Shown piece by piece: positions 10,951 to 19,349 of a DNA stretch of 64,000 nt (the first letter of the stretch is position 1; each line of letters begins with the position of its first letter). Position numbers and translations under genes: made by a program. The notes under the pieces were generated by a model that saw only the letters and a program-made list of their open reading frames with translations, was not told the origin of the DNA and did no database searches. Source of the stretch: Methylobacterium sp. (lineage in GTDB: Bacteria; Pseudomonadota; Alphaproteobacteria; Rhizobiales; Beijerinckiaceae); contig JADCCN010000004.1 in NCBI GenBank assembly GCA_020252645.1, forward strand, positions 1 to 64,000, read 5' to 3'.

Positions 10951-10962
10951 TGTAAATTTACA
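10951..10962. promoter_or_regulatory. TGTAAATTTACA palindrome, candidate MarR operator
   Basis: A perfect 12-bp AT-rich palindrome in an otherwise GC-rich spacer, 60 bp upstream of the chosen MarR start. MarR proteins usually bind such inverted repeats in their own promoters, so autoregulation is a reasonable inference. No binding data are available. Confidence 0.4.
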
Positions 10963-11018
10963 CGACTCTATGCAGCTTCCGGGGCGTTTGAGCAACTTTT
11001 GCTGGTTTCTTTTGTTGC

Positions 11019-12398
11019 TCATTTGTTTACGCCACTCCATAATTCGACCAGGAAGGCAGCAAGGCGCGCGGCTTGCGGTTCGCCGCCTTCCGGACGCCCG
11101 GGCCGAGCTGTCGGCGTCCAGCCATAAATGTCAAAATGCACGTAGGAACGCGAATTCCTGACAAATTCTTTCAAGAAAACCGCCGCCGTGATGGCTCCGG
11201 CGAAGCCTCCGGAAGAAACATTGTTGATGTCGGCCGATTTCGAATCGAGCATCGTCCGATAGGGTTTCCAGAGCGGGAGTCGCCAGACCGGATCATTCTC
11301 GTCCCGCGCGATGCGGGAAATGGACTCGGCCAGTTCGTCGTCATCGGTAAAGAAAGGCGGAAGATCCGGCCCCAGCGCCACGCGGGCAGCCCCCGTCAAC
11401 GTTGCAAAATCCATAAGAAGATCAGGTTTCTCCTCATCCGCCAGGGTCAGCGCATCGCAGAGGATCAGCCGGCCCTCGGCATCGGTATTGCCGATCTCGA
11501 TCGTTGTGCCCGCGCGTGAACGATAGATGTCTCCGGGCCGGAAGGCGGGGCCGGAAATCGAATTCTCGACGATCGGGAGAAGGACCCGGAGGCGCACCGG
11601 CAGTTGCAGGCCCATGATGATCTCGGCTGCGGCCATGGCGGCTGCGGCACCGCCCATGTCCTTCTTCATCAGCAGCATGGAATTCTCGGGCTTGAGGTTC
11701 AGCCCGCCCGTATCGAACACCACGCCCTTGCCCACGAGCGTAACCTTCGGGGCGCGCAAATCCCCCCAGGTCAGATCAACCAGACGCGGCGGATGCGCCG
11801 AAGCGGCGCCGACGGCATGGATCATGGGCAGGTTTTCAGCCAGCAGTTCCTCGCCGATGATCTCGCGCACCTCGGCGCGGAAGCGCTCGCCCAGTTCGCG
11901 GGCGGCAAGGGCCAGAGCTTCGGTCGTCAGGTCATTCGCAGGGCGATTGATGAGATCGCGGCCCGCTGAAACAGCCTCGGCCGCCAGCCTGGCGCGAGCG
12001 ATGTCCGCGCCGGGTATCGGCTGGAGGGAAACAGCCTCGCGCGTGACTGTCTTGAAGCGGTCGAAGCGATATTGCCCGAGGTAGAAGCCGGTCAGCGCGA
12101 GGGTGGGGTTTTCGATCCGGCCCTCCACCCGCCAGGGCCCGGCGGGCAGATCGGTCGCGAGCTTGCCCAGAAGAAAGGGCTGCTCGGACAAACCCTCATC
12201 GCTGCCGATGCCGAGCAGGGCGGCGCCGGCCGTGCCGGTCTCACCCGGAAGAACCAGCACGCGGCCCGACATCGGCTTGAAGCCGACGCTGGCCGCATAG
12301 CCGCGGGCCATGGGCGGCAGCGCCTCCCGCACGATGGGCCAGCCGGCCTCGCTGACAAGATGGACGATGCGCGCAGGCAGGGAAGAAGGCTCGCTCAT
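11019..12398 (-). CDS. M17 leucyl aminopeptidase family protein
   Basis: Zinc/manganese cytosolic aminopeptidase that releases N-terminal residues from peptides. The 459-residue product has the M17 catalytic C-terminal domain: GKGVVFDTGGLNLKP, the Lys-containing MKKDMGGAA segment, and the diagnostic NTDAEGRLILCDAL motif with metal-binding Asp and Glu. The N-terminal macro-like domain is shorter than in PepA, typical of the alphaproteobacterial subfamily. The start at 12398 (MSEPSSLPAR) is preferred; an ATG four codons upstream is possible. The stop TGA lies in a GAGCAAC...GTTGCTC hairpin (10990-11020). It is followed in the same direction by the MarR gene and is divergent from the TPR lipoprotein. 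Confidence 0.93.
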   Translation of the reverse strand: MSEPSSLPARIVHLVSEAGWPIVREALPPMARGYAASVGFKPMSGRVLVLPGETGTAGAALLGIGSDEGLSEQPFLLGKLATDLPAGPWRVEGRIENPTLALTGFYLGQYRFDRFKTVTREAVSLQPIPGADIARARLAAEAVSAGRDLINRPANDLTTEALALAARELGERFRAEVREIIGEELLAENLPMIHAVGAASAHPPRLVDLTWGDLRAPKVTLVGKGVVFDTGGLNLKPENSMLLMKKDMGGAAAAMAAAEIIMGLQLPVRLRVLLPIVENSISGPAFRPGDIYRSRAGTTIEIGNTDAEGRLILCDALTLADEEKPDLLMDFATLTGAARVALGPDLPPFFTDDDELAESISRIARDENDPVWRLPLWKPYRTMLDSKSADINNVSSGGFAGAITAAVFLKEFVRNSRSYVHFDIYGWTPTARPGRPEGGEPQAARLAAFLVELWSGVNK

Positions 12399-12449
12399 GA
12401 TGCTTTGCAATCGCTGGAAGGATCGGGAAACCGGAAGGGATCAGGCTTC

Positions 12450-12470
12450 TTAACCGCAGATTAGGGTTAA
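12450..12470. promoter_or_regulatory. TTAACC-N9-GGTTAA dyad, possible CtrA-type site
   Basis: In the divergent promoter between the aminopeptidase and the TPR lipoprotein lie TTAA-N7-TTAG (12450-12464) and a wider TTAACC/GGTTAA inverted repeat. CtrA of alphaproteobacteria recognises TTAA-N7-TTAA, so the first is a one-mismatch candidate. The link to CtrA is inference only. Confidence 0.3.
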
Positions 12471-12554
12471 CGGGTTATTCTTGTGCCGTGAAGTGGGCAG
12501 TGCACGTCCAGCAGATGAATGTCTCGCGCCGCCCCCGCTGGAAGGAATCATTCC

Positions 12555-13349
12555 ATGCCGAACCGGATGGGGCCCATCATGCCCGGTAAAGGAGGCGCCG
12601 CTTCGCGCGCGGTGAAGTGCCGTTTCGGCGCCATCCTGCCGGTTCTCGCCATCGCCCTCGCCATCAGCGGATGCTCCAGCCGGCTTGGCCAGTTCAACGG
12701 ATCGCTGCGCGATGTGGGCGGAACAAGCGCGCCGGCCGAAGCCGGAACAGCGAATATCGAGAGCCTCGCCCGCCGCTATGATGCCGATCCGGGCAACAAG
12801 GCCGTTTCCATTGCCTATGGCGGCGCCCTGAGGGCCCGCGGCCAGTTCCAGCAGGCGGCCGCCGTGCTGCAACGCGCCTCCATCGTGAATGTGGGCGACA
12901 AGGAAGTGGCGTCCGCCTATGGCCGGGCGTTGGGCGATGTCGGCCGCTTCGATGAGGCGATGCGCGTGCTGGGCCAGGCACATTCGGCCGACCGCCCGGA
13001 TTGGCGGGTGCTGTCGAGCCAGGGCGTGGTATCGGACCAGATGGGGCAGCACAGCCGGGCCCGCGAATTCTACGCTGAAGCCCTCAAGATCGTGCCGGAT
13101 CACCCCAGCGTGCTCTCGAATCTCGGCCTCTCCTATCTGCTGACACGCGATATCGCCAAGGCCGAGGAAATGCTGGCCCGTGCCGCGAGCATGCCGAATG
13201 CCGACGCGCGCATCGCTGCGAACCTTACGATGGTGCGCGGCCTGCGCAGCCAGTTGGGTGCCGCCCCGACAAACCGCCCTGCAGCGCCCAAAGCAACGCC
13301 CAAGGCAGCGCCCAAGGCAGCGCTCATGTCAGCGCCCGCGCAGCGCTGA
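12555..13349 (+). CDS. TPR lipoprotein, TadD-like
   Basis: A 264-residue lipoprotein with a basic N-terminus, a hydrophobic signal segment and a lipobox LAISGC (Cys near residue 39), so it is expected to be anchored in the membrane on the periplasmic side. The body has tandem tetratricopeptide repeats (ARRYDADPGNKAVSIAYGGA; LQRASIVNVGDKEVASAYGRAL; ALKIVPDHPSVLSNLGLSYL). This layout is that of TadD pilus-assembly lipoproteins, but no tad genes are nearby, so the role is uncertain. The C-terminus has an Ala-Pro-Lys repeat (APKATPKAAPKAA) encoded by near-identical 12-bp direct repeats. The start at 12555 follows GGAAGGAA at good spacing. Confidence 0.85.
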   Translation: MPNRMGPIMPGKGGAASRAVKCRFGAILPVLAIALAISGCSSRLGQFNGSLRDVGGTSAPAEAGTANIESLARRYDADPGNKAVSIAYGGALRARGQFQQAAAVLQRASIVNVGDKEVASAYGRALGDVGRFDEAMRVLGQAHSADRPDWRVLSSQGVVSDQMGQHSRAREFYAEALKIVPDHPSVLSNLGLSYLLTRDIAKAEEMLARAASMPNADARIAANLTMVRGLRSQLGAAPTNRPAAPKATPKAAPKAALMSAPAQR

Positions 13350-13463
13350 ACGCACGGTCCGATACCGCGATAGCGAAGGACCGGAAATCCGCTGTCTCCG
13401 CGCCGATCAAGACCCCGCTTCACGACCCTGCCGGAGAAAGAAAGGCGGCAAATCCGCGATCTG

Positions 13464-13765
13464 ATGGGTAACGTTGACGGCTTCACGATGCTGCAAGGGC
13501 ATGTTGAGCTTGATGAAGCCTATGTTGGCGGCAAGCGTCCGGGCAAACGCGGTCGCGGCGCGGAAGGCAAGACGATTGTCATGGGCCTGAAAGAGCGTGA
13601 CGGTCGCCTCACCACAGAAGTGATCCCAAACGTGAAGAAAGACACGCTTCGCGGCGTGGTGCTCAACAATGTCGAGAAGGGCGCTATCGTCTCCACCGAC
13701 GAGCTTTACAGCTATGGCTTACTCACCAGCGATGGCTACCAGCGCGGCGCGGTGAAGCACGGCGC
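13464..13765 (+). pseudogene. IS1595-family (ISXO2-like) transposase remnant
   Basis: The frame encodes the central DDE part of an ISXO2-like transposase: GHVELDEAYVGGKRPGK with the first Asp, then GKTIVMGLKERDG, and VSTDELYSYGLLTSDGY with the second Asp. Coding similarity may extend a few codons upstream to about 13431 (PEKERRQIRDLM). The N-terminal zinc ribbon and the C-terminal part with the last acidic residue are missing. The frame breaks exactly where a 106-bp TAGAGC element begins at 13766, and the stop codon lies in that repeat. Surrounding sequence shows no intact insertion-sequence ends. Confidence 0.85.
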
Positions 13766-13871
13766 TAGAGCGGTTGCCGATCTGACTGAATGAGATCGAC
13801 CGCTCCAAGCTCTTGATTTACCGAATTTTCTTTCGAAGAACCGGTATCCACTTCTTCGAAAAAATGCTCTA
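13766..13871 (+). repeat. 106-bp TAGAGCGG element, copy 2
   Basis: The same length and end structure as 10423-10528 (TAGAGCGGTTGCCGATCTG at the left, CGAAAAAATGCTCTA at the right), with a few substitutions. It truncates the transposase remnant on its left. The genomic context on its right does not continue the transposase. Confidence 0.88.
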
Positions 13872-14230
13872 ACGTTCGACAAAAGCGCTGCCCCTTCTTT
13901 CGATTGAGGACTATTGTGATGGGGTTTCCGGGATAGATGATGTTGCCGCAGTTTTGCGCCTGCCCCGTATAAGGCCAGTCCTAGGGCATGCTGTGAAAAA
14001 GTGGAATCCGGTTTTTCACAAAAAAGCATGCGATTATAATAAGATAAGAGCATGATGTGCTTCCGTCTGAACACATCATGCTCTAGGGCAGAGGACGCTT
14101 GGCGTATAATTGCTTCAAGGGATAATCCCCATCTCAATAACTCGTCTGTTGCAAGGATGGGCGCAACGATCCCAAACCCGTTTCGGGCCGGCGGTTTCCG
14201 GCGGAACTGCCCCGGAAAATCGGAAGACAT
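13872..14230 (-). pseudogene. Possible broken reading frame split by element copy B
   Basis: A leftward frame starts at 14230 (MSSDFPGQFRR) and reads without a stop through the 104-bp element B into 13872. Removing 102 bp joins ...RQASSAL to GLALYGAGAKL in the same frame. The flanking peptide is not a family I recognise. It could be a decayed gene carrying a frame-neutral insertion, or only an open frame in GC-rich DNA. Confidence 0.25.
13982..14085 (+). repeat. 104-bp two-hairpin TAGAGC element, copy B
   Basis: The same 104-bp element as at 44-147, with the left end mutated to TAGGGCATG. Both hairpins (TGTGAAAAA/TTTTTCACA and GAGCATGATGTG/CACATCATGCTC) are intact. CTAG occurs at both outer junctions. 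Confidence 0.92.
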
Positions 14231-14371
14231 GTCAGGACGCCGGATATTGACGGGTCTTGTCCAGCAGGATTACGGTCATTGCACAGAGCAGGTGGCAAGG
14301 CCATCCTGCAGCGGATGGCCATCTGTCCATTTCTTGCTGTCCTTTTCCTCGTCGCATCGGGAGTATGTGTC

Positions 14372-14764
14372 ATGAGATTGCCGTCAGCTTTGGCCGTCTG
14401 CCTCGGGTTTTTCGCGATGTTCACCGTCCCTTCCGGGCCTGCCGGCGGGCTCGGCGTGACGCAGGCCGAGGCGCAGCAGCGAGTCGGTCGGCCCGCCGCT
14501 CGGCCGGTGGTCCGTCCAGGGCGCCCGGTGGCGAGGCCGGTTCGTCGCCCCCGCCCGATCATTGTGGCGCCGGTCCGCCCCATCCCGGTGGTTCGCCCCT
14601 GGTTCTGGGGTCGAGTCGTTGCCGGCGTGACCATTGGCGCCATCATCGCGGTCGCGGTAGCCGGGTCCGTGCCCAAGGCGCCCTCCCCGACGGTGTGCTG
14701 GTTCTGGACCGACTACGCCAAGACCCATGGCTACTGGGATTATTGCGTGCCGCCGGTCCGATAA
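14372..14764 (+). CDS. Small secreted Arg/Pro/Val-rich protein of unknown function
   Basis: A 130-residue product. The start at 14372 (MRLPSALAV) follows GGGAG and gives a clear signal peptide (hydrophobic stretch, then QAEAQQ with cleavage near EAQ). The mature N-terminus is a repetitive basic segment built from RPxxRPV-type units (RPAARPVVRPGRPVARPVRR). A hydrophobic helix (VVAGVTIGAIIAVAVAGSV) and a Cys/aromatic tail (CWFWTDYAKTHGYWDYC) follow. Similar small Rhizobiales proteins end in paired cysteines with many aromatic residues, but I assign no function. It sits alone between repeat elements. Confidence 0.7.
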   Translation: MRLPSALAVCLGFFAMFTVPSGPAGGLGVTQAEAQQRVGRPAARPVVRPGRPVARPVRRPRPIIVAPVRPIPVVRPWFWGRVVAGVTIGAIIAVAVAGSVPKAPSPTVCWFWTDYAKTHGYWDYCVPPVR

Positions 14765-14795
14765 ATCGCGCGGCGGTTGATCCGGCGCAAGCGCA

Positions 14796-14836
14796 AGAGC
14801 GATCGATCTGATTCCGTCAGATCGGCAACCGCTCTG
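14796..14836. repeat. Half-length TAGAGC-type element
   Basis: About 41 bp that correspond to one hairpin half of the 106-bp family: AGAGCGATCGATCTGA, a 5-base loop, then TCAGATCGGCAACCGCTCT. It is joined directly to element copy C through a shared CTCTGGAGC junction. Confidence 0.7.
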
Positions 14837-14938
14837 GAGCATGATGTGTTCAGACAGAAGCACATCATGCTCTTATCTTATTGTTATCGCATGCTTTTTT
14901 GTGAAAAACCGGATTCCACTTTTTCACAGCATGCTCTA
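14835..14938 (-). repeat. 104-bp two-hairpin TAGAGC element, copy C
   Basis: Inverted copy of the 104-bp element. The left end is mutated (TGGAGCATGATG) and the right end is GCATGCTCTA. Both internal hairpins are preserved, including CACATCATGCTC and TTTTTCACA arms. Confidence 0.92.
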
Positions 14939-15025
14939 GAACGATCATCGTGCTTCAGAGGTCGAAACCTGACTTAACCGCCGGGAATGAATTCGGCCGC
15001 GGCAACCGCAAATTGGGGATCGACC

Positions 15026-16978
15026 ATGGATCACGCGCAGATATTGGCCCTCATCGCCTCGCTCTCCGGCACGCCCTCGCCTGATCCTTTCGCGGGCCTG
15101 CGCACCGCAAGCCAGCAGCCGAACCCGGTCGTCTCGATCATGCCCTGCCCGCGTCCGCTGCCGATCCACGATATCGAAGGTGTGACCATGATCTGCGGCG
15201 CGGTTCAGGTGCCGGAGGAGCGCAACAAGATCGGGGGGCGGAAGGTTGCGCTGAACTTTGCCGTCCTGCGCGCCTCGACCGGTTATTCCGAGCCGGATCC
15301 GGTGGTCTATCTCGAAGGCGGCCCCGGCGGCAGCGCGATGAAGATGCTGCCGGCGCTCGACCTTTTCTTTCGGCCCTGGCGATCACGGCGCGACGTCGTG
15401 ATTTACGATCAGCGTTCGGCCGGCATTTCGGGCTCGTCGGTCAATTGCTTCCAGGCGATGAGCGCAAATCTCGTCGATTTCATGAAGATCGGCGGCGGCA
15501 TTCCCACGGCGGAGCAGACCAGGCGCTGCTTCGATGAGCTGACGGCAAAAGGCGTTCCGCTCGCGGCCTATAACACCACGCAGAACGCGCTGGACCTGCC
15601 GGTGATCATTTCGGCCCTGGGCTACAAGGATTACAACATCTACGGCATCTCCTACGGGACCAAGCTCGGGCTCGAGGTGATGCGCGTCGCCCCGCAGAAT
15701 ATCCGCTCCGTCATCATCGATGGTGTCGCGCCCTCCTGGGTAAACCTCTACAATTCCCTCGCGATGAAGCACGATGAGGCCATCCAGCACGTTGTCGATC
15801 AATGCGCGGCGGACAAGGCTTGCAACGAAGCCTATCCCGAACTGGGAAAAATCTTCGTGGAGACGCTCAACAAGGCGGCCAGGGGCGAAATCACCTTCCG
15901 GGGCGAGAAGGTGCCGGTGGAACTGGTGGTGATGCCGGTGCTGATGCGCAACGGGAAATACAATTCCACACCCGTCACCCGGTTCATTCCGGCCTATGTC
16001 TATGAATTGTGGCGCGGCAAGGAGATGCCCACGGTCGAGAAGCTGATCGACGCGAAATTCGACACGCCCAGGCCCGGTGATGCGGAAATCACCGCTGCGA
16101 CCGCGAAGCTCGATGCCGAGCAGAAGGCGCTGATCCAGCAGCTTCTGGACAATGCGGCCATCGTGGCGCGCGCTCAGAAAAGTGCGGCCCGCGCTGTCGA
16201 AGGCCTGCGCGACACGACCGAAACCAGGCAGGGGCTGGGAACGCTGGCGCGTCTGTTCGACACCGAACTCGCTGTCGCGATGAAGGAGAGCCTCAGCGGC
16301 GACAAGGAGCGGATCAGCCATGTTCTGGCCGATTACACCAGCATGCAGACCGCGGCGCCCAGCCGGGAGCGGCTTCAGGCCTTCGTGAATGCCCATTTCG
16401 CCGGCTCGACCAAGGATCGCCTGCTCGCGCTGATCACGGGGATGAACGCCAGGGAGATCGAGGGCTCCTTCGCCATCATCCGCCGCGATACCCATGCGGC
16501 GCTCGGTTCGTTCCTCTCGGGCATCTATCTCGACATCTATGCCTGCCAGGAAGATATCCCGTTCAACTCCCTCGAAGGCTACAAGGCCCTGACCGCGAAG
16601 CTGAAATATCCGCATGTCGGGTTGCTCTCCGATGATCTGGCCAAGGCCTTCTATGATGGATGCAGCTCCATCAAGCCGCAGCCGCGCGAGAACTGGCATG
16701 TGCCGGTGAAGAGCGACATCCCGACCCTCTCCTTCGGAAGCGTGTTCGACGTGCAGACCCCGGCGAGCTGGGCGAAGATCGCCATCGAGCAGATGACGAA
16801 CGCACAAGCCTTCATCATCCCCGAAGCGGGCCACGGCGCGCTGCTCTACCAGCCCTGCGTGGCGGAAATGGGTGTTGCCTTCATCGATAACCCGAAGCGC
16901 CGTTTCGACAATTCCTGCGCCCGGAGCATCAAGGTCGATTGGCACATCGCGCCATGGGTCGGCGCCCAGAAGAAGTGA
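15026..16978 (+). CDS. Alpha/beta hydrolase with TAP-like C-terminal domain (S33-type)
   Basis: A 650-residue serine hydrolase related to tricorn-interacting/prolyl aminopeptidases and actinomycete TAP-like proteases. Landmarks are the oxyanion segment VVYLEGGPGGSA, DVVIYDQRSAGISG, the nucleophile elbow GISYGTK, and the late PTLSFGSVFDVQTP and PEAGHGALLYQPC segments carrying the likely Asp and His. Cys pairs such as SVNCFQ...RRCFDE suggest export. The start at 15026 follows TTGGGGATC with good spacing; a weaker ATG lies at 14987. Only a weak hydrophobic stretch follows the start, so secretion is uncertain. A helical insertion of about 150 residues separates the two halves of the fold. No operon partner. 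Confidence 0.85.
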   Translation: MDHAQILALIASLSGTPSPDPFAGLRTASQQPNPVVSIMPCPRPLPIHDIEGVTMICGAVQVPEERNKIGGRKVALNFAVLRASTGYSEPDPVVYLEGGPGGSAMKMLPALDLFFRPWRSRRDVVIYDQRSAGISGSSVNCFQAMSANLVDFMKIGGGIPTAEQTRRCFDELTAKGVPLAAYNTTQNALDLPVIISALGYKDYNIYGISYGTKLGLEVMRVAPQNIRSVIIDGVAPSWVNLYNSLAMKHDEAIQHVVDQCAADKACNEAYPELGKIFVETLNKAARGEITFRGEKVPVELVVMPVLMRNGKYNSTPVTRFIPAYVYELWRGKEMPTVEKLIDAKFDTPRPGDAEITAATAKLDAEQKALIQQLLDNAAIVARAQKSAARAVEGLRDTTETRQGLGTLARLFDTELAVAMKESLSGDKERISHVLADYTSMQTAAPSRERLQAFVNAHFAGSTKDRLLALITGMNAREIEGSFAIIRRDTHAALGSFLSGIYLDIYACQEDIPFNSLEGYKALTAKLKYPHVGLLSDDLAKAFYDGCSSIKPQPRENWHVPVKSDIPTLSFGSVFDVQTPASWAKIAIEQMTNAQAFIIPEAGHGALLYQPCVAEMGVAFIDNPKRRFDNSCARSIKVDWHIAPWVGAQKK

Positions 16979-17174
16979 GACGGCCGGTTTTGGCCTGGAG
17001 CGGAAAGCGACCTGAATGAATGAGGTCGCCCATTCCGGCCTATTGCGGATGATCGCATTTTCTTGGCACGAACCAACATCCATCCCCGCCTTCGCAAGGG
17101 GCATGCTTGAAGCGTTCCGGCGCCCGCTTCCCAAATGCCCGGCTTTCAGGCAATTACAAGCTCAGCAGAATGGA
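16979..17174. other. Spacer with degenerate repeat fragments
   Basis: Separates the convergent hydrolase and exporter genes. GCATTTTCTTGGCACGAACC and CCATCCCCGCCTTCGCAAGG resemble segments at 58329-58380, so it is a decayed repeat. No gene or clear terminator is seen. Confidence 0.5.
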
Positions 17175-19349
17175 TCAAACGGTCTCGCTCGAGAACTGGC
17201 CGGCTGCCAGCAAAGCGGCGAACAGGCCGGGCCGGCGCGCCAGCGCCGTGAAGGTGCCGTGCTGCACAATCGCGCCGCGATCCATCACATAGAGGCGGTC
17301 ACAGGCCTGCAGGGTTTCGAGCCGATGCGCCACGGCGAGGATGCTGATGCCGCGGGCCCGCAGGGAGCGCGTGATCACGGCCTGCGCGGCAGGATCGAGC
17401 GCGTTGGTCGCCTCATCAAGGAGGAGGATCTTGGGGCGGCTCGCCAGCGCGCGGGCAAAGAGCAGGCGCTGCACCTCGCCACCCGAGAAAATGGGGTTGG
17501 TATCGCCCATAACCGTGCCGAGGCCGAGGGGCAGCGCCTCGACCTCGGCGCGCATTCCAGCGAGCGCGAGGCAGTCGAGAATCGCTGCGTCGGAAAGACG
17601 AAGGCCGAGCGCGATGTTGTCGCGCAGTGTGCCGGGAAACAGGCTCGCGCCTTGCCCCACAATGCCGATCCTGCGGCGAATGGCCGGCATGTCGAGCGAG
17701 CGGATGTCGACCCCGTCGATAAAGACCGCGCCGGTCTCCGGCATTTTCATGCCGAGGATGACATGCAGCAAGGTCGACTTGCCCGAGCCCGAGGCGCCCG
17801 TGATCCCGACATGCTCGCCGGGCCCGATCTCGATGCTGGCATTGCTGAGGGCGAGGGCATGGCCTGCCTGGTAGCGATAGCTCGCCGCAACGACACGGAT
17901 CGCGCCCTTGAGCGCCCAGAGGTGTTCGCCCTGGCTTGAGCGGAGCGGCACGCTGGAGAGCAGGGGCTCGGCGAGTTTCCATTCCCGCGCGAGCAGGAAG
18001 GATTGCCCGATTGCGCCGATCGCCGCGTGGACCGCGCCGATGACCACCGTCGTCGCCATGATGAGGGAAATGCCGGCCTCTCCCGGCAGGGCGGCAGCCG
18101 TCAGGATCACAGCACCGATGGCCAGCGCCAGCAGCAGCGGCGTGAGCGCGGCGGACAGACCAGAGGCCAGCGCGGCAAGCCGCGAGGAAGCCAGCTCGCC
18201 GCGCTGCTGTGTCACGAAACCTTCGGCCCAGTGGTTGAACATGGCGGTTTCCGCGCCACTCGCCCGGATGGTCTCGACATTCACGAAGCCTTCATGGGCG
18301 GTGGCCATCCAGCTTGCGGGCACGCTGCCTGGCGAAGGAAAAATCGGCTTCCGCCGCAGAAGCATGATGCCGGCGCAAACGGCCACCATCAGCATCGCGC
18401 CCGAGAAGACCGCCAGCGCCGCAGCCGGAGCGCTGAAGGCCATCACCAGCAGGCTCGGCAGGGCCACGAACAGGCTCGCCACAAGGCCGAGCGCCAGCTT
18501 CCAGACCAAGCGATGCCAGCCTTCCACGCTGCGAATGGCCTGCGCCATGATCGGCGGTGGAACAGGCATGCGCTGTTCCGGCGGCAATCGCACGGCGCGA
18601 TCGATCGCGGCGGCGCGCAGCATGGGGCCGAGCCTGCCCTCGATGCGCAGCAGCGCGATCCCGGATGTGAGCAGCACGGCCGCATGGCAGGCAAGCAGCA
18701 TCGCGAGCATCAACGCGATCCCGGCGAGCAGCCTCATCTCGCCGCCGGGCACGATTGTGCCGATGAGCTGCGCCGTGAGGATCGGCACGAGCGCCAAGAG
18801 CAAGCCGGCGAGAGCCATCATGCCGGAATGGACCGCAAGCTCGCCGGCCACCATCCTCCGGCCGAACAGCGCCAGTGAGTAGCGCGTGACGGGCTTCTCG
18901 GGCAGGCGCGGACCGAGCAGGAAGCCGTGATCCTCGAAATCGTGATCGGCGGATGTGTCGAGCCAACCTGCCTCGGGCGGCGCTGCGGGATGCACGATGC
19001 GCCGGCGCTTGCCCTGCGGCAGCAGAAGCAGCATCTCGCCAGTGCTGCGCTGCGTGACGAGGATTGGCGCGCTGGCTTGAGCGATGGACCTCGCATCGAC
19101 CGCGACAGGCCGCAGCAGGAGCCCGGCGGCTTCGCCGATGCGGCGCAGGCTCGTTTCCGTCGCTTCGCCGGCATGGGGCCTGGGCAGGTATCTGGCCTCG
19201 ATGCCCAGCGCCTCGGCTCCGCTGCGCATCAGCCGCTGAAACGGGTGTTCGGCCCCTCCCAAATCCTGGCCGAGAATCTGCTCGATGCGCCCGATATTCT
19301 CGGCCAGAGCCTCAAAGGTTGGGGATATCATGCCGCCGGCGCTGCTCAT
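17175..19349 (-). CDS. NHLM-type exporter, ABC transporter permease/ATPase without peptidase
   Basis: A 724-residue fused membrane/ATPase subunit resembling the second ABC protein of NHLM bacteriocin systems. An N-terminal soluble region of about 180 residues has no C39 motif. It is followed by a six-helix membrane domain and a nucleotide-binding domain with Walker A GASGSGKST, the ABC signature FSGGEVQRL, Walker B ILLLDEATNALD and the switch His in AVAHRLE. It overlaps the upstream C39 transporter by 4 bp (ATGA), so the two are translationally coupled and likely form a heterodimer in the inner membrane. It is the last gene of the leftward operon. Confidence 0.88.
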   Translation of the reverse strand: MSSAGGMISPTFEALAENIGRIEQILGQDLGGAEHPFQRLMRSGAEALGIEARYLPRPHAGEATETSLRRIGEAAGLLLRPVAVDARSIAQASAPILVTQRSTGEMLLLLPQGKRRRIVHPAAPPEAGWLDTSADHDFEDHGFLLGPRLPEKPVTRYSLALFGRRMVAGELAVHSGMMALAGLLLALVPILTAQLIGTIVPGGEMRLLAGIALMLAMLLACHAAVLLTSGIALLRIEGRLGPMLRAAAIDRAVRLPPEQRMPVPPPIMAQAIRSVEGWHRLVWKLALGLVASLFVALPSLLVMAFSAPAAALAVFSGAMLMVAVCAGIMLLRRKPIFPSPGSVPASWMATAHEGFVNVETIRASGAETAMFNHWAEGFVTQQRGELASSRLAALASGLSAALTPLLLALAIGAVILTAAALPGEAGISLIMATTVVIGAVHAAIGAIGQSFLLAREWKLAEPLLSSVPLRSSQGEHLWALKGAIRVVAASYRYQAGHALALSNASIEIGPGEHVGITGASGSGKSTLLHVILGMKMPETGAVFIDGVDIRSLDMPAIRRRIGIVGQGASLFPGTLRDNIALGLRLSDAAILDCLALAGMRAEVEALPLGLGTVMGDTNPIFSGGEVQRLLFARALASRPKILLLDEATNALDPAAQAVITRSLRARGISILAVAHRLETLQACDRLYVMDRGAIVQHGTFTALARRPGLFAALLAAGQFSSETV

